64,000 nt of DNA from an uncultured Draconibacterium sp. (GCF_913063105.1 NZ_CAJXYQ010000016.1:1-64000), one strand, 5' to 3'. Positions 35,898 through 45,715 are shown, counted from the stretch's first letter. Program-made: numbers and translations. The notes: generated by a model from the letters alone, not told the origin.

Positions 35898-37409
35898 TTA
35901 GCCCGGGTAATACAAGCCAGAATCAGGCCCTACAGGCCAACCCAACAACAACCAAACAACCAAAATAATTACCCAAACCAGGAAAAAGAAAAACGTATAG
36001 GGCAGCATGGTAGCGATAATGGTTCCAATACCGGCCTTCTTATCATAGCGTTGAAAAAAGGCAACAATTAAGGCAAAGTACGACATCATTGGCGAAATTA
36101 TATTGGTAACAGAATCGCCAATACGATAGGTATTTTGAATTAACTCGGGTGAATAGCCCAACAACATAAACATGGGGATGAAAGCCGGCGCAAGAATGGC
36201 CCACTTTGCCGAAGCACTACCCATAAATAAGTTAAGCACCCCAACCAAAATTATAAAGGCAATCATTAAAGGAATGGAGCCCAGGTCAAGGGATTTGATA
36301 AAATCGGCCGATTCAATGGCAAAAATCAACCCGATATTTGTCCACTTAAAATAGGCCACAAACTGAGCTGCAAAAAAGGTGAGAACAATATAAATTCCCA
36401 GGGTCTCCATGGCTTTCCCCATACCTCTCATTACATCCGAGTCGTTTTTATAGGTTTTAGCACCAATTCCGTAGGCTACCCCCAATACGGCAGCGGCAAT
36501 AAAAATTATGGCAACAATACCCATTAAAAATGGCGAACGTAATATATCACCATTCTCGCCGCGCAAATACCCATGCTCCGGAATTACACCAAATAATAAA
36601 AATGCAGTTAAAAAAGCTCCCGCCACAAGTGCATAAAGCAGGCCGCGTTTTTCGTCTTTACTTAACTTGCGTAACTCTTCCGGTTTTTCATCTCCATCGT
36701 AAACCCCCAATCGCGGAATAACCACTTTCTCGGTTACCCAGGTTCCCACAATGGCAATAAAAAAGGTAGATACAAACATAAAATAGAAATTAGCGGCAGG
36801 GTTTACCAGGTATTCAGGGTCGATAATTTGAGCTGCCTCTTCTGATAACCCGGCCAACAAGGGATCGATGGTGCCTAACAATAAATTGGCACTGTACCCA
36901 CCCGAAACTCCTGCAAAAGCAGCCGCCATACCGGCCAGGGGATGCCGGCCAACAGCCAGGAATATAATGGCTCCCAGCGGAACGAGTAGCACATAACCCA
37001 CCTCGCTGGCAGTGTTTGATAATATAGCTGAAAATACGATTACAAAAGTGAGTAAACGCTTTGGTGCCGAGGTTACCAACAGGCGCAAAACAGTAGCAAT
37101 AAAGCCACTGCTTTCGGCAATACCAATACCCAACATAGCCACTAGCACTGTTCCTAACGGAGCAAAACTGGTGAAATTAGTAACCATTTCTTTGAGTATT
37201 TTTCCCAGGCCCTCTTTCGACATCAGGTTTACAGGCTCAATCATTTCACCGGTTCTGGGATGCAAGGCATGAATATCAAACAAACTTAAAAAACCGGAAA
37301 GCAAAACAACCAAAAACGCAAAAATGGCAAACAAGGTAGCAGGATGCGGCAGCGCATTTCCTCCTTTTTCAACAATATTTAAAAATCGTGCGAGATACTT
37401 ATTGTTCAT
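35898..37409 (-). CDS. AbgT family transporter
   Basis: The 503-aa protein is an integral membrane carrier with about eleven to thirteen hydrophobic segments. The AbgT family imports p-aminobenzoyl-glutamate or, in some members, exports sulfonamides. Family landmarks include the N-terminal [10 protein letters not shown] near residue 18, the [10 protein letters not shown] region near 170 and a conserved [12 protein letters not shown] segment near 399. No peptidase such as AbgA/AbgB is adjacent, so direction and substrate remain open. Single gene with its own terminator. Confidence 0.92.
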   Translation of the reverse strand: MNNKYLARFLNIVEKGGNALPHPATLFAIFAFLVVLLSGFLSLFDIHALHPRTGEMIEPVNLMSKEGLGKILKEMVTNFTSFAPLGTVLVAMLGIGIAESSGFIATVLRLLVTSAPKRLLTFVIVFSAILSNTASEVGYVLLVPLGAIIFLAVGRHPLAGMAAAFAGVSGGYSANLLLGTIDPLLAGLSEEAAQIIDPEYLVNPAANFYFMFVSTFFIAIVGTWVTEKVVIPRLGVYDGDEKPEELRKLSKDEKRGLLYALVAGAFLTAFLLFGVIPEHGYLRGENGDILRSPFLMGIVAIIFIAAAVLGVAYGIGAKTYKNDSDVMRGMGKAMETLGIYIVLTFFAAQFVAYFKWTNIGLIFAIESADFIKSLDLGSIPLMIAFIILVGVLNLFMGSASAKWAILAPAFIPMFMLLGYSPELIQNTYRIGDSVTNIISPMMSYFALIVAFFQRYDKKAGIGTIIATMLPYTFFFFLVWVIILVVWLLLGWPVGPDSGLYYPG

Positions 37410-37673
37410 GTTTCAATTAAATGTTTCAGAATATTCTAACCAAAAGTTTTGAAATAGGTTCAGGAAAAAGAACTAAAAACGCAAAATACAAAATACTCCA
37501 TTCATACTCCTTCAATTTTTAAGGTTCGGCAAAAAAACTACTTTGCTGTTTTTATCAGTCATTTCTAATTCTAACTTATCAATAAAATTTTAGCGTTTAC
37601 AAAAATAAAACAATAAAAAATGTAACCATTTGTATCTTTCGGAAACTAAGTAGCAAACAAAAATCAAAAATCG

Positions 37674-38189
37674 TTGAAGAAAGAAGAACAGTTTAACCGG
37701 TTAGTGGAAGAGAACGACAATCGTATTCGGCGAATTTGCAGTTATTACAACTCGAACACTACCGACCAAAAAGACATGTACCAGGAGATTTTGGTGAACA
37801 TTTGGAAGAGTCTCGATAATTTCAGAGGCGATTCTTCAATAAACACCTGGATTTACCGCATCGCTATTAATACCTCGTTAAGTTACACAGGTAAAGCCTA
37901 TAAGCATTTAAAAGTAATGGTTGATGCCGAGCAGCATAAGCTTGCTTCGATAATGGATGTTGAAACTTTAGAAGAAAAGCTGGTAGAAGAAAAGCAACTG
38001 CAACGTCTGCAAAACGAACTAAATACAATGTCGGTTATTGAGAAAGCACTTATATCGTTAATGCTGGAAGGCCTTACCATGAAAGAAATAGCAGACGTTA
38101 TTGGCATTACAGAAAGTAATGTAAAAGTTAAAATTCACCGTATTAAATCGCAACTCAGAAAAAAACTGGAGGATACAAGCCATGACTGA
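37674..38189 (+). CDS. ECF-type RNA polymerase sigma factor
   Basis: The 171-aa protein has the two sigma-70 domains. Region 2 (about 20-85) contains D-Q-K-D-M-Y-Q-E-I-L-V-N-I-W-K and F-R-G-D-S-S-I-N-T-W-I-Y-R-I-A, and region 4 (about 118-168) has M-K-E-I-A-D-V-I-G-I-T-E-S-N-V-K-V-K-I-H-R. The start codon is TTG at 37674; no ATG is available upstream of region 2. The stop overlaps the next gene's ATG by eight bases, so the two proteins are translationally coupled. The partner is a membrane protein, probably the regulator, but it lacks FecR features. Confidence 0.92.
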   Translation: MKKEEQFNRLVEENDNRIRRICSYYNSNTTDQKDMYQEILVNIWKSLDNFRGDSSINTWIYRIAINTSLSYTGKAYKHLKVMVDAEQHKLASIMDVETLEEKLVEEKQLQRLQNELNTMSVIEKALISLMLEGLTMKEIADVIGITESNVKVKIHRIKSQLRKKLEDTSHD

Positions 38190-38715
38190 AAGCACAGAAA
38201 ACAACCTGAACAAATTAATACAAAGGCTAAAAAATGCCGATTCAAAATACGCCAATATCGTAAAAGGAGTGCAAGCTATTTACTGGGTTTTAGTTCCCTT
38301 GTACCTCATTCTTATTGTTATACACCTTTTTAACAATGATCCGTTTACGGAAGTAATAGGAAGTGCCTGTTTTTTATCGGGCATGCTAATTTTTGCTTTT
38401 CTAATGAGGTATTACTACAAAACATACAGCAAAGTTGATTACTCGTTGCCAACCCTGCAAATGTTAAAAAAGGCAGCCTACCGCCATAAGCTTTTTCAAT
38501 GGCAGGCTTTATGGGCACTGCTGGCTATACTTTTTATAGATGCGGGCTTAGTGCTTAACCACACGGGAGATGGTAACATCTGGCAAACACAAATTTGGTT
38601 TGCCCCTGTACTTGGGCTTAGTTTTCTGGTTGGTGTAATTTGGTGGTATATTCAGTTTAAACCACTGCGAGACCAGGCCTTAACGCTAATAGCTGAAATT
38701 GAGGGGGATGATTGA
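38182..38715 (+). CDS. Four-helix membrane protein coupled to the sigma factor
   Basis: The 177-aa protein has a ~27-residue cytoplasmic N-terminus, four hydrophobic helices in two pairs (about 30-50, 58-76, 110-125, 140-160) and an acidic tail. It overlaps the sigma gene by eight bases. The helices are not FecR-like and there is no zinc-finger anti-sigma motif. By its position I infer an anti-sigma or membrane sensor that holds the sigma factor, but I recognise no named family. Nothing else in the operon suggests its signal. Confidence 0.65.
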   Translation: MTESTENNLNKLIQRLKNADSKYANIVKGVQAIYWVLVPLYLILIVIHLFNNDPFTEVIGSACFLSGMLIFAFLMRYYYKTYSKVDYSLPTLQMLKKAAYRHKLFQWQALWALLAILFIDAGLVLNHTGDGNIWQTQIWFAPVLGLSFLVGVIWWYIQFKPLRDQALTLIAEIEGDD

Positions 38716-38762
38716 GGTACATTTTCGAGTTTCAAATAATTAAGTGAGCGATTTATTGGTGC

Positions 38763-41300
38763 CTAAAATGTAATTTTAAAGAAAACTGCCGGCGTAAAAG
38801 CCACAGCATCAGAATATACACCAACTAAATTTACATTATCCACTGTACTCACTCTAATATTTGAATACTTTATGTTGTCGGTATTCAAAATATTAAGAAT
38901 GGAAATTCCGGCCTCGGCCTTAACTTTGCCCGGTTTGAATTTATAAACCAACGATGCATCAAGCCGCCGATAAGGTCTGTCGAGATCGAGGCTGCTGTCG
39001 ATATCAAAGCGCTCGAAACCCGAACCATAAATGTAATTGGCCGATAGATAAAATGACCGGTAATTAAACACTCCTGCAAATTTAAGCTCGTGTTTTTGCT
39101 GATGCGGAGCGGGTCGCCATTCATCGGACACATAAAACGGATAGTTTTCTTCGGTATTACTTAAGGTGTAGGAAACCCAGGCCATGTGCCTTTTTAATTC
39201 TTTTTTAACAAACAAATCAAGTCCACGGCTTTTAGCCCTACCTGTGTAAAAGCCCTGGTTTATGCGTTTATTTCCTATAAAAAAACGGTTTAATCCTGTG
39301 GTAGTTTTGTTGTAGACCTCGGCGCTTACCGTAAATCCGTTTTTATTGTACGACATTCCGCCAACCCAATGTTCTGCATGTAAAACAGGCACCAAATCAT
39401 TATCGGCATTAATCCAGAAATTGGTAAAATTATTCGAGCTGTCAACCACAGTTGTTTTCGATAAATACTGGTTATATTTTCCCCATGATGCATTAAGTTT
39501 TACCGATTCAGAAAGCTTAATTGATGCTGATAATCGTGGTTCGAAGTACCATTTTTCTACTTCGTTAACATAGGTAACACGCCCACCCGTTTTAAACAAC
39601 AGGTGTTTACCAAGCGGATATTCGTCTTGCACATAGCCCCACAAACGTGGCGAGTGATTGGTAATGTTTAACAGCTCCTGGTTAAGAGAGATGCGCAAAA
39701 GCTCCACATTATTATCAATAATTCCGGCACCGGCAATCACCCGATGACCATCTTTCATATTAAAAATATGCTCAGCCCCGAAACTCACCTCATCCACGGT
39801 ATTTTCACTGGTAATTTCTCTTCTGATTTTTATTTCGCCTGTTCTGTTGTTTTCGGTTTTGTTTCTTTCAAATATTTGTCTTTCAAACAAAGCATAACTT
39901 AAGGTTAAATTGGTTGTATTTCCGTTGCGGTGCGGCAAACCAATTTGCACCGAACCTCCCAATTGCTGATTCTTTTCCTTTTCTGAACGATTAAAAATAG
40001 TACGGCCAAACTCGCTTTCCAAATCATAATTAAAATCGTCGCCACCGCCATACAGGCTAAATGCAAAACGTTTTCCTTTTTCCCCTTCATAAACATATTT
40101 CAGGTTAGCATCGCGAAAAACAAAATCGGGTTGTACTTCAAAATCAATGGCATTTGATGAACTGTTTCCCTGTGCTGCACCTTGCCCATTTCCGTTTGAG
40201 TTATCGCGGGCAAACCAGGTAATATTGGTTGGGTTGTAAAGCTGATAATAGGTTTGCCTGTAGGCTGCCAGCAGCGACGATTTTGAACTTAGCGGCACTT
40301 CCAACATCGAATTCACAGTGGTTGAGTTAATATTAAAAGTAAAAGCAGGTTGCAACAAGCTCCCGTTTTTCCCCTGTATGTCAACAATTCCGCCAACCCT
40401 TTCGCCATAACGGGCGCCATATCCACCTTTCAGCACTTCAATGTTTTTTACCACAAAAGGATTAACTACTGCAATATTATCATTAAAGTTTTTCAGGCCG
40501 AAAACAGTAAAACCATCAAATTGAATCTTGCTTTGACTTTCATAGGCACCCCAGATTAACAAATCGTTTGATTGTTCTCCTGATGCAAGAATTCCGGGCA
40601 TTAATCGCAAAAGGTTAAAAACCGAATTATCGCCGTGTCCGGGCAAAACTGGTGCTATCTGATGGTTAATTTTCATTTGTCCCGGCATATCGCCAATCAA
40701 TGTCGACTTTTCAATTGGGTTACTATAAATTTTAATCTCCTGTATTCGTTCAATTTGCGGATACAAAAAAAAGTTACGATGAATACTTCCGGTAACAACT
40801 GTATCGTACACAAAATACCCCAGGTGCGAAATTTGCAGGTTAAAAGTGGTATCGGCAGATGCTATAAAATTAAACTGTCCCTGCAAATCGGATTGAACAG
40901 GAAGCCGGTTAATTAAAATGTAGGAATAAGGTAAGGGCTCGAATGTATTAGCCTCCATAACCCTTCCTGATATGCGGGTAAATCCGGTAACTTGCCGGGG
41001 TTCTTTCTTCGGAATAATAAGCAAAACATTGCCTGAGCGTTCGAGCTTCAGGGGCAAATCCTTTATCAGGAATTGCACAGCCTCTTCGTTACTGTTGAAA
41101 TGTTTATTGATAGCTGTTACCGGGAATGCGGAAAGTAAGTCGCTGTCGTAAGCAAACTCGAAACCATATTTTTCCTTTAAATCAAGTAATACCTGATTTA
41201 AAGGCGTTTTTCGCGTGTTAATTTCAATGGTGCCCTGCTTTTGTGCCAATAACTGTACGCCTATTAATAAAACAAAAACCAGGGAAACTAGTTTCTTCAT
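38763..41300 (-). CDS. TonB-dependent receptor with STN signalling domain
   Basis: The protein has 845 aa from the ATG at 41300, which shares one base with the fecR stop (TAATG). Signal peptide 1-20, then an STN (secretin/TonB short) domain at about 25-95, a carboxypeptidase-like regulatory domain (G-R-V-M-E-A-N-T-F-E-P-L near 108), a plug (N-L-L-R-L-M-P-G-I near 225 and G-G-Y-G-A-R-Y-G-E-R near 290) and a beta-barrel ending K-I-T-F. The STN domain talks to FecR, so this receptor both imports a ligand and signals to the sigma factor. No SusD partner is present; the ligand is unknown, and could be a siderophore or oligosaccharide. Confidence 0.9.
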   Translation of the reverse strand: MKKLVSLVFVLLIGVQLLAQKQGTIEINTRKTPLNQVLLDLKEKYGFEFAYDSDLLSAFPVTAINKHFNSNEEAVQFLIKDLPLKLERSGNVLLIIPKKEPRQVTGFTRISGRVMEANTFEPLPYSYILINRLPVQSDLQGQFNFIASADTTFNLQISHLGYFVYDTVVTGSIHRNFFLYPQIERIQEIKIYSNPIEKSTLIGDMPGQMKINHQIAPVLPGHGDNSVFNLLRLMPGILASGEQSNDLLIWGAYESQSKIQFDGFTVFGLKNFNDNIAVVNPFVVKNIEVLKGGYGARYGERVGGIVDIQGKNGSLLQPAFTFNINSTTVNSMLEVPLSSKSSLLAAYRQTYYQLYNPTNITWFARDNSNGNGQGAAQGNSSSNAIDFEVQPDFVFRDANLKYVYEGEKGKRFAFSLYGGGDDFNYDLESEFGRTIFNRSEKEKNQQLGGSVQIGLPHRNGNTTNLTLSYALFERQIFERNKTENNRTGEIKIRREITSENTVDEVSFGAEHIFNMKDGHRVIAGAGIIDNNVELLRISLNQELLNITNHSPRLWGYVQDEYPLGKHLLFKTGGRVTYVNEVEKWYFEPRLSASIKLSESVKLNASWGKYNQYLSKTTVVDSSNNFTNFWINADNDLVPVLHAEHWVGGMSYNKNGFTVSAEVYNKTTTGLNRFFIGNKRINQGFYTGRAKSRGLDLFVKKELKRHMAWVSYTLSNTEENYPFYVSDEWRPAPHQQKHELKFAGVFNYRSFYLSANYIYGSGFERFDIDSSLDLDRPYRRLDASLVYKFKPGKVKAEAGISILNILNTDNIKYSNIRVSTVDNVNLVGVYSDAVAFTPAVFFKITF

Positions 41301-42160
41301 TAACTTTCCTCTGTAACAAAATACACATTCTCGTTTTGTTTGGTATACTTCAAACTCATGGGTTTGCAAACAAAATCCAACACATCTTCAACGCTGTGTT
41401 GTTTCGAAAAATTGCTTCCAAAGTTACGATTATTTAATTCCGGATCGAGTTTTATTGTTACTGCATACTGGCGCTCAATTTCATCAATTACCTCTTTTAG
41501 CGGCCGGCCGGCGAAAAAGAAAAAGTTTTGTTTCCAGCTAACAGCTTTTTCTGTGTTAAATATTTTTGTTAAAACCAGTTTACCCTCCTCCAGTTCGGCA
41601 TGGTTTTGCGGCAATAAAACCACGGCTTCGTCTTTTCCCGTGCGCACCTGTACTTTGCCGGTTAAACAGGTTACCCGGTATTTTTTGTCGCGGGCAAAAA
41701 TATTAAATGATGTACCCAAAACCTGTGTGGAGCCATATTTTGATTTCACCGTAAATTTTGAACCTTTCTCAACGTTAAAGAATCCTTCTCCTTCAAAATT
41801 CACCTTACGCTCCAACTTCCATTTTAAGGGGTAATAAACTAGTTTTGATGCCGCATTCATCTCAACAATAGAGCCATCGGGCAATTGAACAGTCATTCGT
41901 TCGCCGGGTAAACAGTTTATGGTTTTATGATAGGTTGACACCACTCCAAGCAGTCCGACCAATACAAAAATTACAGCAGCTGCCACCCACTGAATTACAT
42001 CCTGTTTAAAGGAAACAACATTGGCTGGTTTATCATCAATCTCTCGTTGCAATGTTGCCCAAACATCCTCGTCCGACCTGTTCCAGTTAATCTTTCCCTT
42101 CTCAAAGAGATCTTTTTCGAGGTGATTTAAAGCCTTACTATGTAATTTTTTTTCACTCAT
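41300..42160 (-). CDS. FecR family anti-sigma/sensor protein
   Basis: The 286-aa protein has a cytoplasmic N-terminus, one transmembrane helix at about 51-71 (I-Q-W-V-A-A-A-V-I-F-V-L), and a periplasmic FecR domain with G-E-R-M-T-V-Q-L-P-D-G-S near residue 81 and the F-N-V-E-K-G-S-K-F segment. The C-terminal DUF4974 domain, typical of Bacteroidota, resembles an STN domain (L-K-E-V-I-D-E-I-E-R-Q-Y). It would pass the receptor's signal to the sigma factor. It overlaps the sigma gene by eight bases and the receptor gene by one, so all three are coupled. Confidence 0.92.
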   Translation of the reverse strand: MSEKKLHSKALNHLEKDLFEKGKINWNRSDEDVWATLQREIDDKPANVVSFKQDVIQWVAAAVIFVLVGLLGVVSTYHKTINCLPGERMTVQLPDGSIVEMNAASKLVYYPLKWKLERKVNFEGEGFFNVEKGSKFTVKSKYGSTQVLGTSFNIFARDKKYRVTCLTGKVQVRTGKDEAVVLLPQNHAELEEGKLVLTKIFNTEKAVSWKQNFFFFAGRPLKEVIDEIERQYAVTIKLDPELNNRNFGSNFSKQHSVEDVLDFVCKPMSLKYTKQNENVYFVTEES

Positions 42161-42644
42161 TAGTGTTTAAGCTTGTTCTTAAATAAGCAAGTGCAAGTTT
42201 CATTCTTTTTTCTATTGCTTTTATACTAACACCTGTTATCTCGGCAATCTCTCTGTAACTCAGAGCTTCTACTCTGCTCATTAAAAAAACGGTTCGTTGT
42301 TTTTCCGGCATTTTAGCCAGTGCCAATCGGTAGTTTTCTTTTAACTGAGAAAACACCATCTCTTCTTCGGGCGATCTTGATTCGCCATTGTATTCGAAAT
42401 GATCGAAAAAATCGAATGAACGTTTTTCTTTGCGGCAATGTGAAACAAAAATATTGTTCGCAATTTTATAAAGTAGTCCCTTTACTCGTTTCAAATCAAT
42501 CTGTAGTTGCTTTTCCCAGATGGTAAGAAAAACCTCCTGCGCAATGTCGGTTGCCAGTTCGGTATCTCCAGACCGGTAAAACACATAACTGCGAATTTGC
42601 GCAAAATGCTCATCAAATAGTTTTTTAAATTCTTTCTTAGTCAA
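42153..42644 (-). CDS. FecI-type ECF sigma factor
   Basis: The 163-aa protein has regions 2 (D-I-A-Q-E-V-F-L-T-I-W-E, F-V-S-H-C-R-K-E-K near residues 32-78) and 4 (M-S-R-V-E-A-L-S-Y-R-E-I-A-E-I-T-G-V near 122). The start is TTG at 42644, 23 bases after a -7-like element. It heads the sigma-fecR-receptor operon, so it likely transcribes its own receptor in response to the ligand. This sigma factor is a different subtype from the one at 37.7 kb. Confidence 0.93.
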   Translation of the reverse strand: MTKKEFKKLFDEHFAQIRSYVFYRSGDTELATDIAQEVFLTIWEKQLQIDLKRVKGLLYKIANNIFVSHCRKEKRSFDFFDHFEYNGESRSPEEEMVFSQLKENYRLALAKMPEKQRTVFLMSRVEALSYREIAEITGVSIKAIEKRMKLALAYLRTSLNTNE

Positions 42645-42667
42645 AATCCGGAAGCAATTGTTTTAAG

Positions 42668-42675
42668 CAAAGTTA
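42668..42675 (-). promoter_or_regulatory. Candidate promoter of the sigma-fecR-receptor operon
   Basis: On the minus strand this is TAACTTTG, an exact TAnnTTTG, 23 bases before the TTG start. No -33 TTTG is seen at the usual distance. As a housekeeping-type box it would give basal expression of the sigma factor. Confidence 0.45.
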
Positions 42676-42740
42676 CATTAGTTTGCGACTTTTGGGAAAA
42701 ACGGCGGCAATATTCTCACCGCCATTTTTCGTAAAAATCA

Positions 42741-43736
42741 CTATCCGTTGCCGTTTTGGCCATTACCGTTTTGATTGTCACTATCCTGTTGACCGCCATT
42801 CTCATTCTTCTCTTCTTTACCCTTGTATTTCCTTTCCGATAGGTCGATTACCTGTTCACCGTCGGCATTGGTTAGCAAAGCGTAGTGGTTGCATTCATCG
42901 TCGCCTTCGCTGTATCCATAATCGAGTACCGATACAAGGTTACCTCCCAGGTGTACCTGTACCTCGCCTTCAACAATATACTGGCAAGTTGCCATTCGTT
43001 TTAAGGGTTGAGTAATTTCTTTGGTATAAGTTTCAGAAGAGCCATCGGGCCAGGTAATGGTGGCTGTCAACTCTCCAGTAATGTGCACCATATCATCACT
43101 TTGGTCTTCATCGGTATCTAAGCCATTACTCCATTGCCAAATTCGTTCGGCACTTCTTACAATGGTGGTTCCGTCAGGATAAACAAAGGTCAGTTCTGAT
43201 TCGAATTTACGGTACGTACTGTCCACTTTATCAACTACAATTTCTGATGTTCCGTTAATCAGCAACGAATCTACACCAAAGTTGTTGTAAATTACTTCTC
43301 GCGTGTAATCCTGACTACTTCTGTGCGCCGAAATCTCAATCACAATTTCTCCGCTAAGCACTTTACCATTGTTTAACAAGGTGCTGTCGCCGTAGTTTAA
43401 GGTAATTGTTTTTGGGTAACCGCCATCGTCTCCTGATTCAATAGAAACATCGGGGCAATGATTTTTGTGGTAACGGAGCTTGTTACTCCAGGTAAAATGC
43501 TTGCCCATCTTCCACCAGCGCGACAACCAACCTTCAGCATTGGCAAAAAATTCTACCTCGTATGCCCCTTCTGTTGTTGCAGCTTCTGCATGAATTTCGG
43601 CTACAGCAATTTCAGCCGATTTCGCTGTTAACTCTGCGCTTATTTCAGGAATCTCAACACCATCATTAGTGTTGGTATTACATGAAAATAAAACTACTGC
43701 TAATGCAATAACTGTGAAACCAATAATTTTTTTCAT
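42741..43736 (-). CDS. Uncharacterised lipoprotein upstream of the FecI gene
   Basis: The 331-aa protein has a lipoprotein signal with V-L-F-S-C at residues 15-19. The mature part begins with an acidic, alanine-rich segment, then two similar beta-rich portions with the echoes Y-P-K-T-I-T-L-N-Y-G and Y-P-D-G-T-T-I-V-R-S, W-P-D-G-S-S-E-T-Y, and ends in a low-complexity tail N-G-N-G-Q-N-G-N-G. I do not recognise a family. It has no T9SS C-terminal domain. It lies 96 bases upstream of the sigma gene on the same strand and could be a surface accessory of the receptor, but this is unproven. Confidence 0.7.
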   Translation of the reverse strand: MKKIIGFTVIALAVVLFSCNTNTNDGVEIPEISAELTAKSAEIAVAEIHAEAATTEGAYEVEFFANAEGWLSRWWKMGKHFTWSNKLRYHKNHCPDVSIESGDDGGYPKTITLNYGDSTLLNNGKVLSGEIVIEISAHRSSQDYTREVIYNNFGVDSLLINGTSEIVVDKVDSTYRKFESELTFVYPDGTTIVRSAERIWQWSNGLDTDEDQSDDMVHITGELTATITWPDGSSETYTKEITQPLKRMATCQYIVEGEVQVHLGGNLVSVLDYGYSEGDDECNHYALLTNADGEQVIDLSERKYKGKEEKNENGGQQDSDNQNGNGQNGNG

Positions 43737-44068
43737 CTGCTCAAAATTTAATTGTTTTTATCTAAATTAATCTCTCTTATCTCTTGCCAAAAACTTAACA
43801 TCACCGGTATTTTTTAATAAAATACCATACCCAAAAAAACCTTAGGCATCATCAATTTCTTTTTTTAGTTGCCCTTTCTGAATATAATCCGCAATTCAAA
43901 CTCAACACCCTACTTTTTTCTTATAGTTTTTTCATTTATTTCCACCTGTCTTGCCAAGCGCCTGACAAACAATTTTTTGAAGGCCGATATTTTTTAAGCA
44001 CTTTATCCGTTTCCTTTGTGGATGGTATTCAAAATGCTTACTTTTGGCAGCTTAAATTTGTATTGATC

Positions 44069-45715
44069 ATGAAGCTTAGTGTTGTTGTAATTATTGTTTT
44101 TTTGTTATTCATTTTTGGTGGCTACTCGCATGCTCAAAATAATTTGCAATCGAAAAACAATAACCCCAAAGTGGTGGTGGGAATTGTTGTTGAAAATATG
44201 CGCTCCGATTATATTCAGCGGTTTTGGGATAAATTTCAACCCAATGGATTTAAGAAAATTTATTCGCAGGGAGCCGTTTGCCAAAATGTAAAACTTACCC
44301 TGCACGAACAAAACTATGCCAGTGGCACGGCAACACTATTTACAGGTGTTCATCCATCTATTCACGGAATAGTTTCAAACCAATGGTACGACAGGTTAAA
44401 GAAAAAGGAGATTGATAGTACCGAAGACGACTATTATTTTACTGTGGGTGCCGATACCGATGCCGGTAATGCTTCGCCAGCGAACCTATTGTCGACAACC
44501 CTTACCGATAACCTTAAAATTTTAAGTGGAGGAAAAGCCAAAGTATTTAGTGCGGCTTTAAACCGCGAATCGGCAATTTTTGCTGCCGGCCATGCCGCCG
44601 ACGGTGCTTACTGGTTTGATACCGAATCGGGCCGTATGATTTCAAGTTCTTTTTATGTCAGTACTTTCCCCGATTGGGTTCGGGTGTTTAACAGCGAGAA
44701 TTATGCCGACATCTACAGTCACCGCACCTGGACAACCTTACTGCCTGAAACCAGCTATACCGAATGCCTGCGCGACGACTACCTGCTTGAGCGAGGTTAC
44801 TTTGGCGAGTTTAATACCTTTCCGCACGCCATAAACAAGTATATAAAAAGAACAGGCGATTTCAGGCCTTTTAAAACTACACCCTCTGCCAATATGATGA
44901 TTAAAGATTTTACCCTTCGTCTGCTGGAAAACGAAGATATTGGCAAAGATGATGTTACCGATTTTGTGACTGCTGTTTTTTCGAGTATGGATTACGAAAA
45001 CAACTCATTCGGACCGGCTTCGCTTGAAATGATGGATACGTATCTATATCTCGACCAATATATTGGTGAACTGATTGATGAGGCAGAGAAAAAATTTGGC
45101 AAGGACAATGTACTTTTCTTTCTAACAGCAAATACTTCGGCATCGTACCCCATTGAGTACCTGAAAGAAGAGTTTCACCTTACTGTTGACTATTTTAATG
45201 TGGAAAGTGCCATTGCTTTGCTTACTTCATACCTGAATATCACCTATGGCGAACAAAACTGGATTGAACATTATTCTGATTTACAACTTTACCTCGACCA
45301 CGACATTATTAATAAAAGCAACCAGGTAAGCTTAAACGAACTTCGGGAGGTATGTTCAAACTTTATCAATCAATTTACAGGCGTGCAGGTTTCAATGCCG
45401 GCATTTCAGCTCGAGCAGGGTAGCTCTGCCAACGGTCTGTTTGAGCCCTTGTACAACACTTACCATAAAAACCGCTCGGGTGACTTTGTTTACACCTTGA
45501 AAGAAGGTTGGCAACCCGGCTACAAATTTAAACGGGTTAATTACACTGATCAATCGCGAATACCTATAATTTTATGGGGAGTGGGCATAAAACCACAACA
45601 AATTAATTCCACCTACAATGCTGCTGACCTAGTACCAACACTGGCGCAGCTAATTAATGTTCCTATTCCCGACAAATGCCAGGGAAAAATAATTAGTGAA
45701 ATACTGAAAAAGTAA
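44069..45715 (+). CDS. PafA-like alkaline phosphatase family protein lacking catalytic residues (pseudoenzyme)
   Basis: The protein has 548 aa from the ATG at 44069 (longer frame from 44018 rejected because the signal peptide M-K-L-S-V-V-V begins here and ends near S-H-A-Q). The fold is that of PafA-type phosphatases: V-V-G-I-V-V-E-N-M-R-S-D-Y, A-A-G-H-A-A-D-G-A-Y-W-F-D and a C-terminal D-L-V-P-T-L-A. Compared with the family, metal and active-site positions are changed: D to E in V-V-D-Q-M-R, no Thr at the nucleophile position, S-L-K-D-R becomes A-L-N-R-E, D-H in T-A-D-H becomes N-T, the D-Y-x2-H His becomes Asn, and the T-H-G-S-P-Y segment is absent. Likely a periplasmic non-enzymatic protein. 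Confidence 0.85.
   Translation: MKLSVVVIIVFLLFIFGGYSHAQNNLQSKNNNPKVVVGIVVENMRSDYIQRFWDKFQPNGFKKIYSQGAVCQNVKLTLHEQNYASGTATLFTGVHPSIHGIVSNQWYDRLKKKEIDSTEDDYYFTVGADTDAGNASPANLLSTTLTDNLKILSGGKAKVFSAALNRESAIFAAGHAADGAYWFDTESGRMISSSFYVSTFPDWVRVFNSENYADIYSHRTWTTLLPETSYTECLRDDYLLERGYFGEFNTFPHAINKYIKRTGDFRPFKTTPSANMMIKDFTLRLLENEDIGKDDVTDFVTAVFSSMDYENNSFGPASLEMMDTYLYLDQYIGELIDEAEKKFGKDNVLFFLTANTSASYPIEYLKEEFHLTVDYFNVESAIALLTSYLNITYGEQNWIEHYSDLQLYLDHDIINKSNQVSLNELREVCSNFINQFTGVQVSMPAFQLEQGSSANGLFEPLYNTYHKNRSGDFVYTLKEGWQPGYKFKRVNYTDQSRIPIILWGVGIKPQQINSTYNAADLVPTLAQLINVPIPDKCQGKIISEILKK

Noticed and set aside
41340..41834. 164-codon plus-strand frame within fecR
   Set aside because: It is the shadow of a well-supported FecR gene; composition is unlike a real protein.
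42741..43736. Lipoprotein as a T9SS cargo
   Set aside because: There is no C-terminal beta-sandwich domain; the C-terminus is a low-complexity Asn-Gly tail.
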